Source: a virus. From it: DNA of 23,062 bases. Below, one piece after another: positions 1 to 7,927 of this stretch (position 1 is its first letter; every line of letters begins with the position of its first letter). The notes beneath the pieces were generated by a model, which made no database searches, was not told where the DNA came from, and saw only the letters and a program-made list of their open reading frames with translations. The DNA is taken from the IMG/VR virus record IMGVR_UViG_3300010160_000234, positions 1-23,062 of that record. One strand, 5' to 3'. The position numbers were made by a program, and so were the translations under genes.

Positions 1-534
1 CAAATACGGTGATCCAGGATAAACACCATAGCCGCCAGCGCCAATGCCGCCAACTTCATCAGTTCCACCACCACCACCTGATCCACCATTTTGACCATTG
101 CTTGCAACATCACCGCCAGCTCCACCGCCAATAGATGTGACCGAAATTGCACCGCCTATTAAGCTGGAATTGTCACCATTACTAGCTTGTGGGCCACCAG
201 CACCAACTGTGACCGCATAGTTAGTTGACGATACCGCTGTAACTCCTGCCGCAGTTAAATAACCGCCAGCGCCACCGCCAGATTCGCCATTGCCACAGCC
301 GCCACCCCCAGCCACAACCACATATTCTATTGTGCGTCCCGACGGCCAACTGGCAGTTGTGGCAAATGTATCACTAGAATTGAATATGTGAACTTTGTAT
401 CCAGTGATGTCGACTACAGTACCGCCTGTAGCAAGAGCACCACCTCCGCCACCTCCAGATGATGCTACTGGTAACGCACCAACTATTATTAGTCTGTTTA
501 TTGTTACATTACCACCATGAATAATTATAGGCAT
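1..534 (-). CDS. Glycine-rich tail-fibre tip / adhesin-like protein, C-terminus cut off by window edge
   Basis: An open frame of 178 codons starts with ATG at 534-532, two bases after the TAG stop of the 970-aa fibre gene, and stays open to base 1, so the 3' end is missing. The protein begins MPIIIHGGNVTINRLIIVG. It then has a glycine run (GGGGGG, about residues 27-32), a beta-rich stretch around YKVHIFNSSDTF, and the motif EYVVVAGGG followed by repeated GGGAGGY and VGAGGP segments. This VVAGGG...GGGAGG pattern is seen in glycine-rich domains of many phage tail-fibre and receptor-binding proteins. Its place directly after two long fibre genes fits a fibre tip or adhesin. Base composition is higher in GC than the neighbours (about 53% over the first 120 bases, counted by eye), with many GGC and GCC codons. 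A specific receptor cannot be inferred. It is too short for the ORF-length filters because it is cut by the edge. Confidence 0.75.
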   Translation of the reverse strand, partial: MPIIIHGGNVTINRLIIVGALPVASSGGGGGGALATGGTVVDITGYKVHIFNSSDTFATTASWPSGRTIEYVVVAGGGGCGNGESGGGAGGYLTAAGVTAVSSTNYAVTVGAGGPQASNGDNSSLIGGAISVTSIGGGAGGDVASNGQNGGSGGGGGTDEVGGIGAGGYGVYPGSPYL

Positions 535-536
535 AA

Positions 537-3449
537 CTAATCTTCCACTATAAGTTTACCTGTGTCAGCTCTTTCGGCATAAACAGTATAATAACAATTA
601 ATATCTTTACTAAAAATACCATCATTGGAAATGTACACACAATTATCCTTTACTTCTTTTACATATAATTTTTGATAATTTCCAAAGGGTGTTAGTGTAA
701 CTGTAATAGAATTTGGGTCAACCAACTTAGTCCAATAATTAGGTAATTCAATGACATTTGATTTCTCCAATATACCACGAACATATACACCAAATTCTGG
801 ACCTTCTAATGAACCATATCGAAGGCTCTTACCTTCTTTGGTTGGGTGGGGAATATTAAATGACTTGGTTGTAGCGTTTAGAGCACCAGAGATGCCAACA
901 CCACCAGAAACAACCAATGTACCAGTAGTTGTGTTGCTACTAGCAACACCACCATAGATGAATAACGAATTATTTGATGAGAAGAATAATAAGTTTGCTG
1001 TGTTACTTAAATAACCAGTAGAGTTGGCTATGATGACAGAGTTAGCTAAGTATCCGGAAGCAGATACACCACCGCCACCACCAGTTGATGTAATAGTAAT
1101 TGAGTTGGCTACACCATTTGTTGATAATGTTATACCAGAACCAGCAACAAGCGTTAATGGTGAATTGGCAATATTAGCAATAGCATCTGGTTGACCAGAA
1201 ATAATAACTCTGGAGAATGCTGTAGTTGGTCCACCAACGCCAGAAGCAGCAATCGCTGTATTAGTAACAGAAGTTATACGACCATTGGCTGATAGTGTAA
1301 TTACTGGAACAAATGTTGAGTTACCGTACACACCTGCTGTTGTAGATAATGTAGTAAAATCCGTATTGGCCAAAGCCTGTACTGCAACTATGTTGGCGTT
1401 CTGACTATTATCAACACCTTGAATGATTGTTATAGCCGTATTACTATAATCTAACCTTACGTTTTGGCTGGCATTTGTACCTTCAATAATAGTCATTCTA
1501 GCATTTTGGCCAACGTCTACACCTTGAACTATGGTGATAGCAGTATTGCTATAATCCAATCTTACGTTTTGGCTTACATCAGTACCTTCTATGATAGCCA
1601 TCCTAGCGTTTTGGCTAATATCTGTACCTTCAATTATGGTCATCCTAGAATTCTGACTAATATCGGTACCCTGAATTATGGCAATATTAGCATTGGCTGA
1701 ATTTAATCCAGATTGTAACAAAGCAATATTAGCATTTTGACTAACATCAACACCTTGTATAATTGTGATGGCTGTATTACTATAATCTATTCTTACATTT
1801 TGGTTAGAGTTTACGCCTTCAATAATTGTCATTCTAGAATTTTGACCAGAGTCCACACCTTCTATAATGGTCATCCTAGAATTTTGACCAATATCTGTAC
1901 CTTGAATAATTGTTATAAGACTATTACTATAATCTAACCTAACATTTTGACTAACATCCGTACCTTCAATTACAGTAAGCCTAGTATTTTGGCTAGTGTC
2001 TACTCCAATGGTTACGTTAGCTTGAGCATATGCTGCATTTGCATAAACACCTAAATCTATACCATTAACTACTGCTGTCGTAGCAACTAAATTGCCTTTT
2101 ACATAGTTAGCATTTAAATTTGCTGTTCTAAATGATGGATCTGTAAGGATAACATTATTATTGGAATCTAATTCAGGAGTATATCCTTGGAATATATAAA
2201 ATTCTTTTGTTCCAGAATCTCTGAACAGTCCAGCATGAGCATTGGTACCGTCATTATAATGTCCAGCAAAACCAATATCTTTGGTGTCACTAACATAGTT
2301 ACCAATACCTAAAATGATTAATGGATCAGCAACGGCAAGTTGTTGTACGTTCTGTGTGTTAATGTTACCTGTAAGAATTAAATTACCAGCAACAATTAAA
2401 TCTTGACTGATGGTAACATTACCCGATACAGTTTGATTTAATGAACCAGTTAAATTTAATTTATTAGAAATGTTAGTGTTTTGTGTAGCATCAACGCCTT
2501 CAATGATGGTCATCCTAGCATTTTGACCAGAATCTACACCTTGAATAATGGTAATAGCAGTATTACTATAATCTAATCTAACGTTCTGACTTACATCGGT
2601 GTTCTCAATGATGGTCATTCTAGCATTTTGGCTAGTATCAGTACCCTCGATTATAGTCATTCTAGAATTTTGACCAACATCTACACCTTGTATGATAGTG
2701 ATGGCGGTGTTACTGTAGTCTAACCTTACGTTTTGGCTTACATCAGTAGCTTCGATTACTGTAAGTCTGGTGTTTTGTGCTGTATCAGTACCTTCTATGA
2801 TGGTCATCCGAGCATTTTGGCTTACATCAGTACCTTCTATGACTGTCAACCTAGTATTTTGTGTGGCGTCAACACCTTGGGTATAGATTGTGTTTGCTGC
2901 TATAGTTGAGATACCAATTTGACCGATGTAACGGTAACCAGTAATGTAAACTGTATTTGCTGAAGTTAATGGTGTAGGTATTGTTGTACCAATAAAATTT
3001 AATACGCCAGCTTGATAATCAAAGAACCATTCGCCAGTTCCACCTGAACCCGAATCAAAAATCTTTGTTGCACCAACACCTGTTGTTGGATCGGATAATC
3101 CTGTTGTTCCTGCATAAGCAGAAATAAAATAAGTTGCACCAAATTCTGAAGGAATCCAATCGGTTAAATTTGTTTTCCAAGTAGGATATACTCCGCCTAC
3201 GGGAGTGGTTGTATTATCAGCACTGGTTTGAATTGCTGATGTTGTTTGATATGCTTGTACTATACCAGCAGTAGCAGATGCCGTAGCAGGAATACTATTG
3301 GCCTGAACCCAAACTTTATCACCACGATTAATAAAAGGACTGGCAGTAGCTTCGTTACTAGGACTTTTATTTGTCGAGGTGTCAGATTTAGCAACTCCGA
3401 AAAGTTTCTTATATAGTAGGTCGACTTTTTGTGAATCTGAAATTGCCAT
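537..3449 (-). CDS. Long tail fibre with two heptad-repeat shafts and a cyanophage-type C-terminal domain (970 aa)
   Basis: The N-terminus (MAISDSQKVDLLYKKLFG, then FINRGDKVWVQANSIP and EWFFDYQAGVLNFIGT) matches from memory a conserved opening of T4-like cyanophage fibre proteins, probably the virion attachment part. Residues about 192-326 are a first block of 14/21-residue repeats of the type DVSQNARMTIIEGT and NVRLDYSNTAITIIQG. A globular insert follows (LAVADPLIILG, KDIGFAGHYNDGTNAHAGLF), then a second repeat block at about 482-687. The C-terminal part has GGVGISGALNATTKSFNIPH, KSLRYGSLEGPEFGVYVRG and an ending of beta strands, also a recurrent cyanophage fibre terminus. Repeat lengths are multiples of seven, which suggests a trimeric coiled-coil shaft (inference). 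The ATG directly follows the TAG of the upstream fibre gene and has no strong Shine-Dalgarno, so coupled translation is likely. Role: host-recognition or long-fibre structural protein on the virion. Confidence 0.82.
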   Translation of the reverse strand: MAISDSQKVDLLYKKLFGVAKSDTSTNKSPSNEATASPFINRGDKVWVQANSIPATASATAGIVQAYQTTSAIQTSADNTTTPVGGVYPTWKTNLTDWIPSEFGATYFISAYAGTTGLSDPTTGVGATKIFDSGSGGTGEWFFDYQAGVLNFIGTTIPTPLTSANTVYITGYRYIGQIGISTIAANTIYTQGVDATQNTRLTVIEGTDVSQNARMTIIEGTDTAQNTRLTVIEATDVSQNVRLDYSNTAITIIQGVDVGQNSRMTIIEGTDTSQNARMTIIENTDVSQNVRLDYSNTAITIIQGVDSGQNARMTIIEGVDATQNTNISNKLNLTGSLNQTVSGNVTISQDLIVAGNLILTGNINTQNVQQLAVADPLIILGIGNYVSDTKDIGFAGHYNDGTNAHAGLFRDSGTKEFYIFQGYTPELDSNNNVILTDPSFRTANLNANYVKGNLVATTAVVNGIDLGVYANAAYAQANVTIGVDTSQNTRLTVIEGTDVSQNVRLDYSNSLITIIQGTDIGQNSRMTIIEGVDSGQNSRMTIIEGVNSNQNVRIDYSNTAITIIQGVDVSQNANIALLQSGLNSANANIAIIQGTDISQNSRMTIIEGTDISQNARMAIIEGTDVSQNVRLDYSNTAITIVQGVDVGQNARMTIIEGTNASQNVRLDYSNTAITIIQGVDNSQNANIVAVQALANTDFTTLSTTAGVYGNSTFVPVITLSANGRITSVTNTAIAASGVGGPTTAFSRVIISGQPDAIANIANSPLTLVAGSGITLSTNGVANSITITSTGGGGGVSASGYLANSVIIANSTGYLSNTANLLFFSSNNSLFIYGGVASSNTTTGTLVVSGGVGISGALNATTKSFNIPHPTKEGKSLRYGSLEGPEFGVYVRGILEKSNVIELPNYWTKLVDPNSITVTLTPFGNYQKLYVKEVKDNCVYISNDGIFSKDINCYYTVYAERADTGKLIVED
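1389..2006 (-). repeat. Second heptad-type repeat block of the 970-aa fibre
   Basis: Twelve QN-type units encode residues about 482-687. They mix 14-residue (DISQNSRMTIIEGT) and 21-residue (VSQNVRLDYSNTAITIIQG) forms, with one degenerate unit (SANANIAIIQG). The entry segment AQANVTIGVDTSQNTRLTVI nearly equals the entry of the 835-aa fibre. Confidence 0.85.
2472..2876 (-). repeat. First heptad-type repeat block of the 970-aa fibre
   Basis: Nine QN-type units encode residues about 192-326 and end in ATQNTNISNKLNLTGSLNQT. The same exit cassette is found in the 422-aa fibre. Confidence 0.85.
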
Positions 3450-5957
3450 CTAGTGACTCGCTGTTTGTAAAGTCAAAGCTGAAACAGTTTGACCCGATGT
3501 TAATTTTATTCTTACATAAATTTCATTAGTTGCCGTAGAGGAACTAGATACATCACCAAATGTACAAGTGTAACTTCCGTTAGTGACCAAACTATTTAGT
3601 ACAGCGGTACCACCCAAAGCACATCCGTTACTTCCGTTACCACCAGAGTTTGTACCTGGATGTCCTGATCCGGCATAAGCAGTACTCATATCCATCCAAC
3701 CATTAATTCCTGATGTTGTATCAATAGAACTTCCTGGTAAAGCAACCCAAAGACCAGCAATTGTTCCTGTAAATTTAATATCAAATTTAGAAACAGATGT
3801 TCTGACAAATACAAATGTAAAATATTGTGCACCTGTTCTACCTGTACTTAAATTGGGACCAGCTGGTAAATAACCAGTTGAATAGTTTGTTTGGTCGTGT
3901 TTTAATGTAGACGCAACTATTGTGGCATCATTTGCCGTTAATGTACTCGATTGACTATTAAATAAAGACGCACCTGCAGTATATGTTGGTGTATCGGTAG
4001 TTCCTGGATTTATAATTCTTGCAGCAAGTCCTGAACCTGTGCCTACAGTTGTACCAAAGGTGATGGAAGTTTCTTCCATTGCACTAGCAGTACCAGTTTT
4101 ATACAATACAGTATTGGCCAAGGCAGTTGTGAATACTTGTGAACCTGTTGAATAACTATTATCAACTGTAACGGAAGGTCCAGTTGAACTTGAACCAAAA
4201 CCAGAAATGATTGTTGATGTAGTGTTAACAGTTACAGAACCACTCGACACATATAAATTTCTTATTAATGGAGTAGTAATACCAACAGTAGCATAAGTGT
4301 TACTTGATGGTGCACCAAAAGCACCGCCTGCTGTACCCGTGAAGAATGTGTCTGAAGCTGGATACATATCACCACTCAACTTACTAACATCAACACCCAA
4401 TTTAAATGTCGTTGAACTATTGTAGTGTGGTACTGTACTTGAGTATGTCAATGATGTTGAAAGTGGAACAATGGATGCTGAAGCGAATGTTGGAGTTCCT
4501 GGTGCTGAGTTATCATAATACCAGAAAGCAACGTTAGTTCTATCACCTGTACCAGAATGTCCGATGTAAACTTCATTCCAACCATTGGCTACTACACCAG
4601 AAGCTCTAACGTTCATACTTGACCAGAAACCTAAAGCGGAACCAGTAATTGTTCCGTAGTCTACGTTGTTTAGTATTACTAAGTCATTATATGTTCCAGC
4701 ATTACCGTTACCTGCAACTAAAGTTCTTGTACCAGACGAAACGTTGTTTTTATAAGCAGTCAATACACCAGAATCACCAGGACCAACGTTGATGATTGTT
4801 GATGTTGTGTAACTAGATGTTCTCAATACAGTAGTTGATGTACCACCAGCCACACTTCTACTGTTTGCTGAGTTGTCTTGCTGTGTGAAGTTGGTCATTC
4901 TATATGGACCAACTAAAGTATTAATTGTTATAGCACGATAGGCACCAGGGAAATTTGATGGAGAAGCAGGTACTAATTTACCTAAGACTTGATTGATTTG
5001 AGCAAGACCGTTTGTAATATATGTTCCTGTTGTTAATGTTACTGCATTACTTACAAGTAGACCGGTTGTATTAGAACCCAAAACGATTGAGTTACCACTT
5101 AACGAACTTGAAATATTATTGGCGAAGTTGTATGCCGAGTTTGCTTTGTCATACGCCGTATTCATCTTAGCATCAGTTGCTGCGATGGCCGTATTACTGA
5201 AATCTAATCTTACGTTTTGGCTAGAATTGGTACCCTCAATAATGGTCATTCTAGCATTTTGACTTACATCCACACCTTGAATGATTGTTATAGCAGTATT
5301 ACTATAATCTAATCTAACGTTCTGACTTACATCGGTATTCTCGATGATAGTCATACGAGCATTTTGGCTAGTATCTACACCTTGGATGATTGTTATTGCT
5401 GAATTACTATAATCTAACCTGACGTTTTGACTAGCGTCCACGCTTTCTATGATGGCCATTCTAGCGTTCTGGCTTACATCTGTACCTTCTATGATGGTCA
5501 TCCTAGCATTTTGGCTTACATCGGTACCTTGAATAATAGTAATTGCTGTGTTACTATAATCCAACCTTACGTTCTGGCTAGAGTTTACACCATCACTTAC
5601 AGTCATTCTAGAATTCTGACCAGAATCTACACCTTGAATTATGGCGATAGCTGTATTACTATAATCTAACCTAGAATTCTGGCTAGAATTAGTACCTTCA
5701 ATTACAGTAAGTCTTGTATTTTGTGTTGCATCTACGCCTATTGTTACGTTTGCTTGGTCATAGGCGGCTTGAGCTTTTACCGAATCCGTCGATGTAGGCC
5801 CACCAATAATTCGAACACCAGTATTAGAACCAATGTAAAGTGTATTGGATACAAAAGAATATGCTAATTGACCATCATCTAAAGTTGTTGGTGTGGTATT
5901 TGAATATGATCTAAGAATCTGTATTGTAGATATATTTGAGGTATTTGCTACTGGCAT
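3450..5957 (-). CDS. Tail fibre with heptad-repeat shaft and large C-terminal receptor-binding-like region (835 aa)
   Basis: The first ~60 residues (LRSYSNTTPTTLDDGQLAYS, then FVSNTLYIGSNTGVRIIGG) resemble the short attachment segment found at the start of many phage fibre proteins. A linker AQAAYDQANVTIGVDATQN leads into about eleven QN-type repeats (residues about 74-259), built from the same 14- and 21-residue units as in the next gene. After KMNTAYDKANSAYNFANN comes a long Ser/Thr/Asn-rich beta region of more than 500 residues. It ends with FTFVFVRTSVSKFDIKFTG, GLWVALPGS, GWMDMSTAYAGSG and GNGSNGCALGG. That terminal pattern is familiar to me from marine phage fibres and is the probable distal receptor-facing part (inference). 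The start codon overlaps the upstream stop as TAATG, and the TAG stop abuts the next ATG. Confidence 0.8.
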   Translation of the reverse strand: MPVANTSNISTIQILRSYSNTTPTTLDDGQLAYSFVSNTLYIGSNTGVRIIGGPTSTDSVKAQAAYDQANVTIGVDATQNTRLTVIEGTNSSQNSRLDYSNTAIAIIQGVDSGQNSRMTVSDGVNSSQNVRLDYSNTAITIIQGTDVSQNARMTIIEGTDVSQNARMAIIESVDASQNVRLDYSNSAITIIQGVDTSQNARMTIIENTDVSQNVRLDYSNTAITIIQGVDVSQNARMTIIEGTNSSQNVRLDFSNTAIAATDAKMNTAYDKANSAYNFANNISSSLSGNSIVLGSNTTGLLVSNAVTLTTGTYITNGLAQINQVLGKLVPASPSNFPGAYRAITINTLVGPYRMTNFTQQDNSANSRSVAGGTSTTVLRTSSYTTSTIINVGPGDSGVLTAYKNNVSSGTRTLVAGNGNAGTYNDLVILNNVDYGTITGSALGFWSSMNVRASGVVANGWNEVYIGHSGTGDRTNVAFWYYDNSAPGTPTFASASIVPLSTSLTYSSTVPHYNSSTTFKLGVDVSKLSGDMYPASDTFFTGTAGGAFGAPSSNTYATVGITTPLIRNLYVSSGSVTVNTTSTIISGFGSSSTGPSVTVDNSYSTGSQVFTTALANTVLYKTGTASAMEETSITFGTTVGTGSGLAARIINPGTTDTPTYTAGASLFNSQSSTLTANDATIVASTLKHDQTNYSTGYLPAGPNLSTGRTGAQYFTFVFVRTSVSKFDIKFTGTIAGLWVALPGSSIDTTSGINGWMDMSTAYAGSGHPGTNSGGNGSNGCALGGTAVLNSLVTNGSYTCTFGDVSSSSTATNEIYVRIKLTSGQTVSALTLQTASH
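5180..5738 (-). repeat. Heptad-type repeat block of the 835-aa fibre
   Basis: Eleven QN-type units encode residues about 74-259. DNA of individual units is nearly identical to units in the neighbouring 970-aa gene. The block leads into an alanine/asparagine-rich helix-like stretch (KMNTAYDKANSAYNFANN). Confidence 0.85.
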
Positions 5958-6202
5958 TAAAAGAATCCGTTATCTATGATTAGTCTAGAATTTTCAGCAG
6001 GAGCAATAACGAATGAGTTGGTTGCAGCAACATATGTAACAACATCACGGTCTTGAGCGCCAGTTATATCTAAATCAGTGGCACTTTTTAAAGCAAATCG
6101 TCCACCTCCACCTCCACCATAACTTATGGCAGTTACTTTAGGTTGTGAAGCACTTACCTGAACCTTGATGGTGGAAGGTGGTAGTACTGTGACGTTTGGC
6201 AT
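5957..6202 (-). CDS. Small conserved-type virion/fibre-associated protein (81 aa)
   Basis: This protein starts MPNVTVLPPSTIKVQVSASQ, has a glycine run (YGGGGGG, residues about 28-34), then a segment with DLDITGAQDRDVVTYVAATN and a C-terminus ending IIDNGFF. The latter part resembles a short motif found in T4-like cyanophage fibre-cluster proteins, of the form 'variable DGD-V-YN...F-A'. I know of no defined function. It sits four bases downstream of the 111-aa gene and its TAA overlaps the start of the 835-aa fibre (TAATG). Size and position would suit a fibre attachment or assembly protein, but this is a guess from context. There are no membrane segments and no signal peptide. Confidence 0.72.
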   Translation of the reverse strand: MPNVTVLPPSTIKVQVSASQPKVTAISYGGGGGGRFALKSATDLDITGAQDRDVVTYVAATNSFVIAPAENSRLIIDNGFF

Positions 6203-6206
6203 ATTA

Positions 6207-6542
6207 TTACCTTGTCACAGAAGGAGAAACATCAATAACACCTTCTAAGATTCTAGTTACAGTACCAACTCCATCAGTAAGAGTGGTATCATAAACATAT
6301 CTTCCAGGTGAAATGTTTGCTGTTGTAGCAGCACTTAATGTTAGTGTGATGATTGCGTTTGTTGTATCGATACTAGTAACAAACGTTGCCGTGGCATTGG
6401 ATGAGTAGTATGATTTACGAACTTGACTGTTGGCTGTGTAACCAATTAGATTATAATTGTTACCGTATACATCATCCAAAGTAATTGTCGTATTAAATGT
6501 AGCACCTTTCTCAAGGTATAGATTTGTATAAGCAGCTGGCAT
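6207..6542 (-). CDS. Small beta-rich virion-type protein of unknown function (111 aa)
   Basis: The protein opens MPAAYTNLYLEKGATFNTTI and continues with a Tyr-rich central part (QVRKSYYSSNATATFVTSID) and then LSAATTANISPGRYVYDTTL. The alternating hydrophobic pattern predicts a compact beta sandwich. Similar small proteins with the 'YLEKGATF...GYTA-SQ-RKSYYSS...ISPGRYVYD' layout occur in fibre clusters of T4-like cyanophages; this is recalled, not searched. The start is supported by an AGGA Shine-Dalgarno (6550-6553) seven bases upstream. It is the first gene after the only intergenic gap and therefore the likely first cistron of the distal fibre operon. Its exact role is unknown. Confidence 0.75.
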   Translation of the reverse strand: MPAAYTNLYLEKGATFNTTITLDDVYGNNYNLIGYTANSQVRKSYYSSNATATFVTSIDTTNAIITLTLSAATTANISPGRYVYDTTLTDGVGTVTRILEGVIDVSPSVTR

Positions 6543-6549
6543 TTTAAAT

Positions 6550-6553
6550 TCCT
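6550..6553 (-). promoter_or_regulatory. Ribosome binding site of the 111-aa gene
   Basis: AGGA on the minus strand lies seven bases before the ATG at 6542. It supports this start in a region that is otherwise non-coding. Confidence 0.6.
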
Positions 6554-6573
6554 GAATTCATTATTCTATTGGT

Positions 6574-6581
6574 TATTTAGT
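6574..6581 (-). promoter_or_regulatory. Possible T4-type late promoter
   Basis: The minus strand reads ACTAAATA, which matches six of eight positions of the T4 late promoter box TATAAATA. It lies about 32 bases upstream of the ATG of the 111-aa gene, in the only substantial intergenic gap of the window. That is where a new late transcript for the distal fibre genes would be expected. In AT-rich DNA such a match can arise by chance, so the call rests mainly on position. Confidence 0.35.
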
Positions 6582-6674
6582 TAATACCCATCTTAGCTCA
6601 AAAGTAAAATCGCTTTTTGGAACCCTGGATTTCGTCCGGAGAAATTTTAGGCCGGAACGCAAAAAATCGAAATT

Positions 6675-7925
6675 TTAGGATTTCTTAATTTGCTCTACTT
6701 CCGCTTTAAGTTCTTTGATGGCTTCAATAATCAAAGGAATAAGACGTTCATATCGTACAGTCAAATATTTGTCATCCACAGGTGCTGGAGCAACTGCTTC
6801 CGGTTGTATTTTTTGTACTTCCTGTGCGGAGACACCAACTTCTCTGTGAGTTGATTCTAATCCCAATCCTTTTGCTGTATCATTCAGTTCATAATAAAAA
6901 CCGGTAAGTGTTAGTAATTTATCTAAAGCACCATCAATAGTACCTAACTTGTTTTTCAGTCTATCGTCAGAAACATATGCCGTAATGTTACCAACTGCTT
7001 TAATTTCGTTGGTTGTAAATGATGGTGAACCAGTACCTACATATAAACCGTTAAATTGTACATTATTTGCTGTATTTACTGGTTGGTTCATCGAGAAAGT
7101 ATTAGCATTCGTTAATGATGCGTACATAGTGAATGTATTACCAGAATTTAATACATCCTTAACCCATTTCGTTGTAGCAATCTGTGTATTTGAAGTATTT
7201 ACAGTAGCACTATCAGCCAAAGATAAACCAGACAATACCGTAATCCAAGTATTAGAAATTAATGTCGGTGTTCTAAAATTACGAGTAAGATATAAATCTT
7301 GTGTTGTTATATTTGACGTTGCAACAAGATTTGCTGTTGATATCGTGTCGGAAGCCGTAACATTCTTTGTTGTGACCGTATTAGAAAGAGTAATATTTTG
7401 TGCACCAATTGTGGTATTTGAAGTAATTGCTTGGAAAATACCTAATGTTGTTCCATTAATATTTGGTGAAGTAATTACAGTATTTGCTTGTAACGAATCA
7501 GTATATGTGGGACCAGTTGAATTAATTACAGCACTTTTTAGTATATTGTTTGCCGTGATGGCATTTGCTAGAGAATAATCAGTTCTCACTATGGTATTTG
7601 CAATAACTTGATTTGTAACCAATGTTTTTGCAATAATTGCATCATTTGTGACTTGGAAGGCATAATTTTGACCAGTAACAAATACATTAGCTGACGCTGT
7701 TACATCACCAACTGCAGAAGTTGTTCCGGAAACAACAGCTGTTCCGAGAATGGCGGTATTTGGTACAGATAAACCTGTTCCGAGACCTGCTAAGTACAGA
7801 GTACCTGTATTTTTTGTATAGTTATTAGCACCTAAGTTGTTTAATTCACTAGCCACTAAGTTTTGCTGAGCGACCAAATCACCAAAGGTGTTATTATAAC
7901 TAAGAATATTTACCGTATTTGCCAT
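6675..7925 (-). CDS. Tail fibre with C-terminal peptidase S74 intramolecular chaperone (416 aa)
   Basis: The N-terminus (LSYNNTFGDLVAQQNLVASE, LGANNYTKNTGTLYLAG) is of the type seen at the start of cyanophage/pelagiphage fibre proteins. The middle is a Thr/Asn/Val-rich beta stretch and includes ADSATVNTSNTQIATTKWV, a segment of a common fibre motif. The last ~98 residues form an S74 domain: SDDRLKNKLGTIDGALDKL, then GFYYEL, REVGVSAQEVQKIQPEAV, LTVRYERLIPLIIEAIKEL and a final Lys/Glu helix. In this family the domain trimerises the fibre and cuts itself off at the serine of the SD-RLK motif, here Ser319 (bases 6969-6971). Cleavage would leave a 318-residue mature fibre. The gene starts two bases after the 72-aa gene, with GGAAC as a weak ribosome site. 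It is followed by the 132-bp gap. Confidence 0.87.
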   Translation of the reverse strand: MANTVNILSYNNTFGDLVAQQNLVASELNNLGANNYTKNTGTLYLAGLGTGLSVPNTAILGTAVVSGTTSAVGDVTASANVFVTGQNYAFQVTNDAIIAKTLVTNQVIANTIVRTDYSLANAITANNILKSAVINSTGPTYTDSLQANTVITSPNINGTTLGIFQAITSNTTIGAQNITLSNTVTTKNVTASDTISTANLVATSNITTQDLYLTRNFRTPTLISNTWITVLSGLSLADSATVNTSNTQIATTKWVKDVLNSGNTFTMYASLTNANTFSMNQPVNTANNVQFNGLYVGTGSPSFTTNEIKAVGNITAYVSDDRLKNKLGTIDGALDKLLTLTGFYYELNDTAKGLGLESTHREVGVSAQEVQKIQPEAVAPAPVDDKYLTVRYERLIPLIIEAIKELKAEVEQIKKS

Positions 7926-7927
7926 TG

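Larger units (their letters stand above)
6543..6674 (-). other. Intergenic segment with GC-richer core and possible RNA structure
   Basis: These 132 bases between the S74 fibre gene and the 111-aa gene are the only gap above about 30 bases. Read on the minus strand, the 5' half holds a direct repeat CCTAAAATTTC (two copies). It also holds a candidate hairpin TCCGG/CCGGA with a 12-base loop, an alternative ATTTC/GAAAT pairing, and T runs (GATTTTTTGCG). The 3' half holds the late-promoter-like box and the Shine-Dalgarno of the next gene. I see no open frame in it. It could include a transcription terminator, a processing site or another structured leader; none is certain. Confidence 0.45.

Noticed and set aside
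1464-1937. Plus-strand open frames with repeated cysteine/tyrosine/asparagine peptides across the fibre repeats (also at 5427-5669 and 16742-16924)
   Set aside because: They are antisense shadows of the tandem repeats: a 14/21-codon repeat without stops in one frame repeats the same stop-free pattern on the other strand. No ribosome sites and no recognisable protein.
3450-4100. Possible diversity-generating retroelement target at the C-terminus of the 835-aa fibre
   Set aside because: No reverse transcriptase and no template repeat with adenine-specific differences are visible in the window. The repeats present are in the shaft, not the tip.
6949-7578. 209-codon plus-strand frame with a hydrophobic, membrane-like translation
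   Set aside because: It lies opposite the S74 fibre gene, whose product has clear family motifs. The hydrophobic look comes from reading Asn/Thr codons in reverse.
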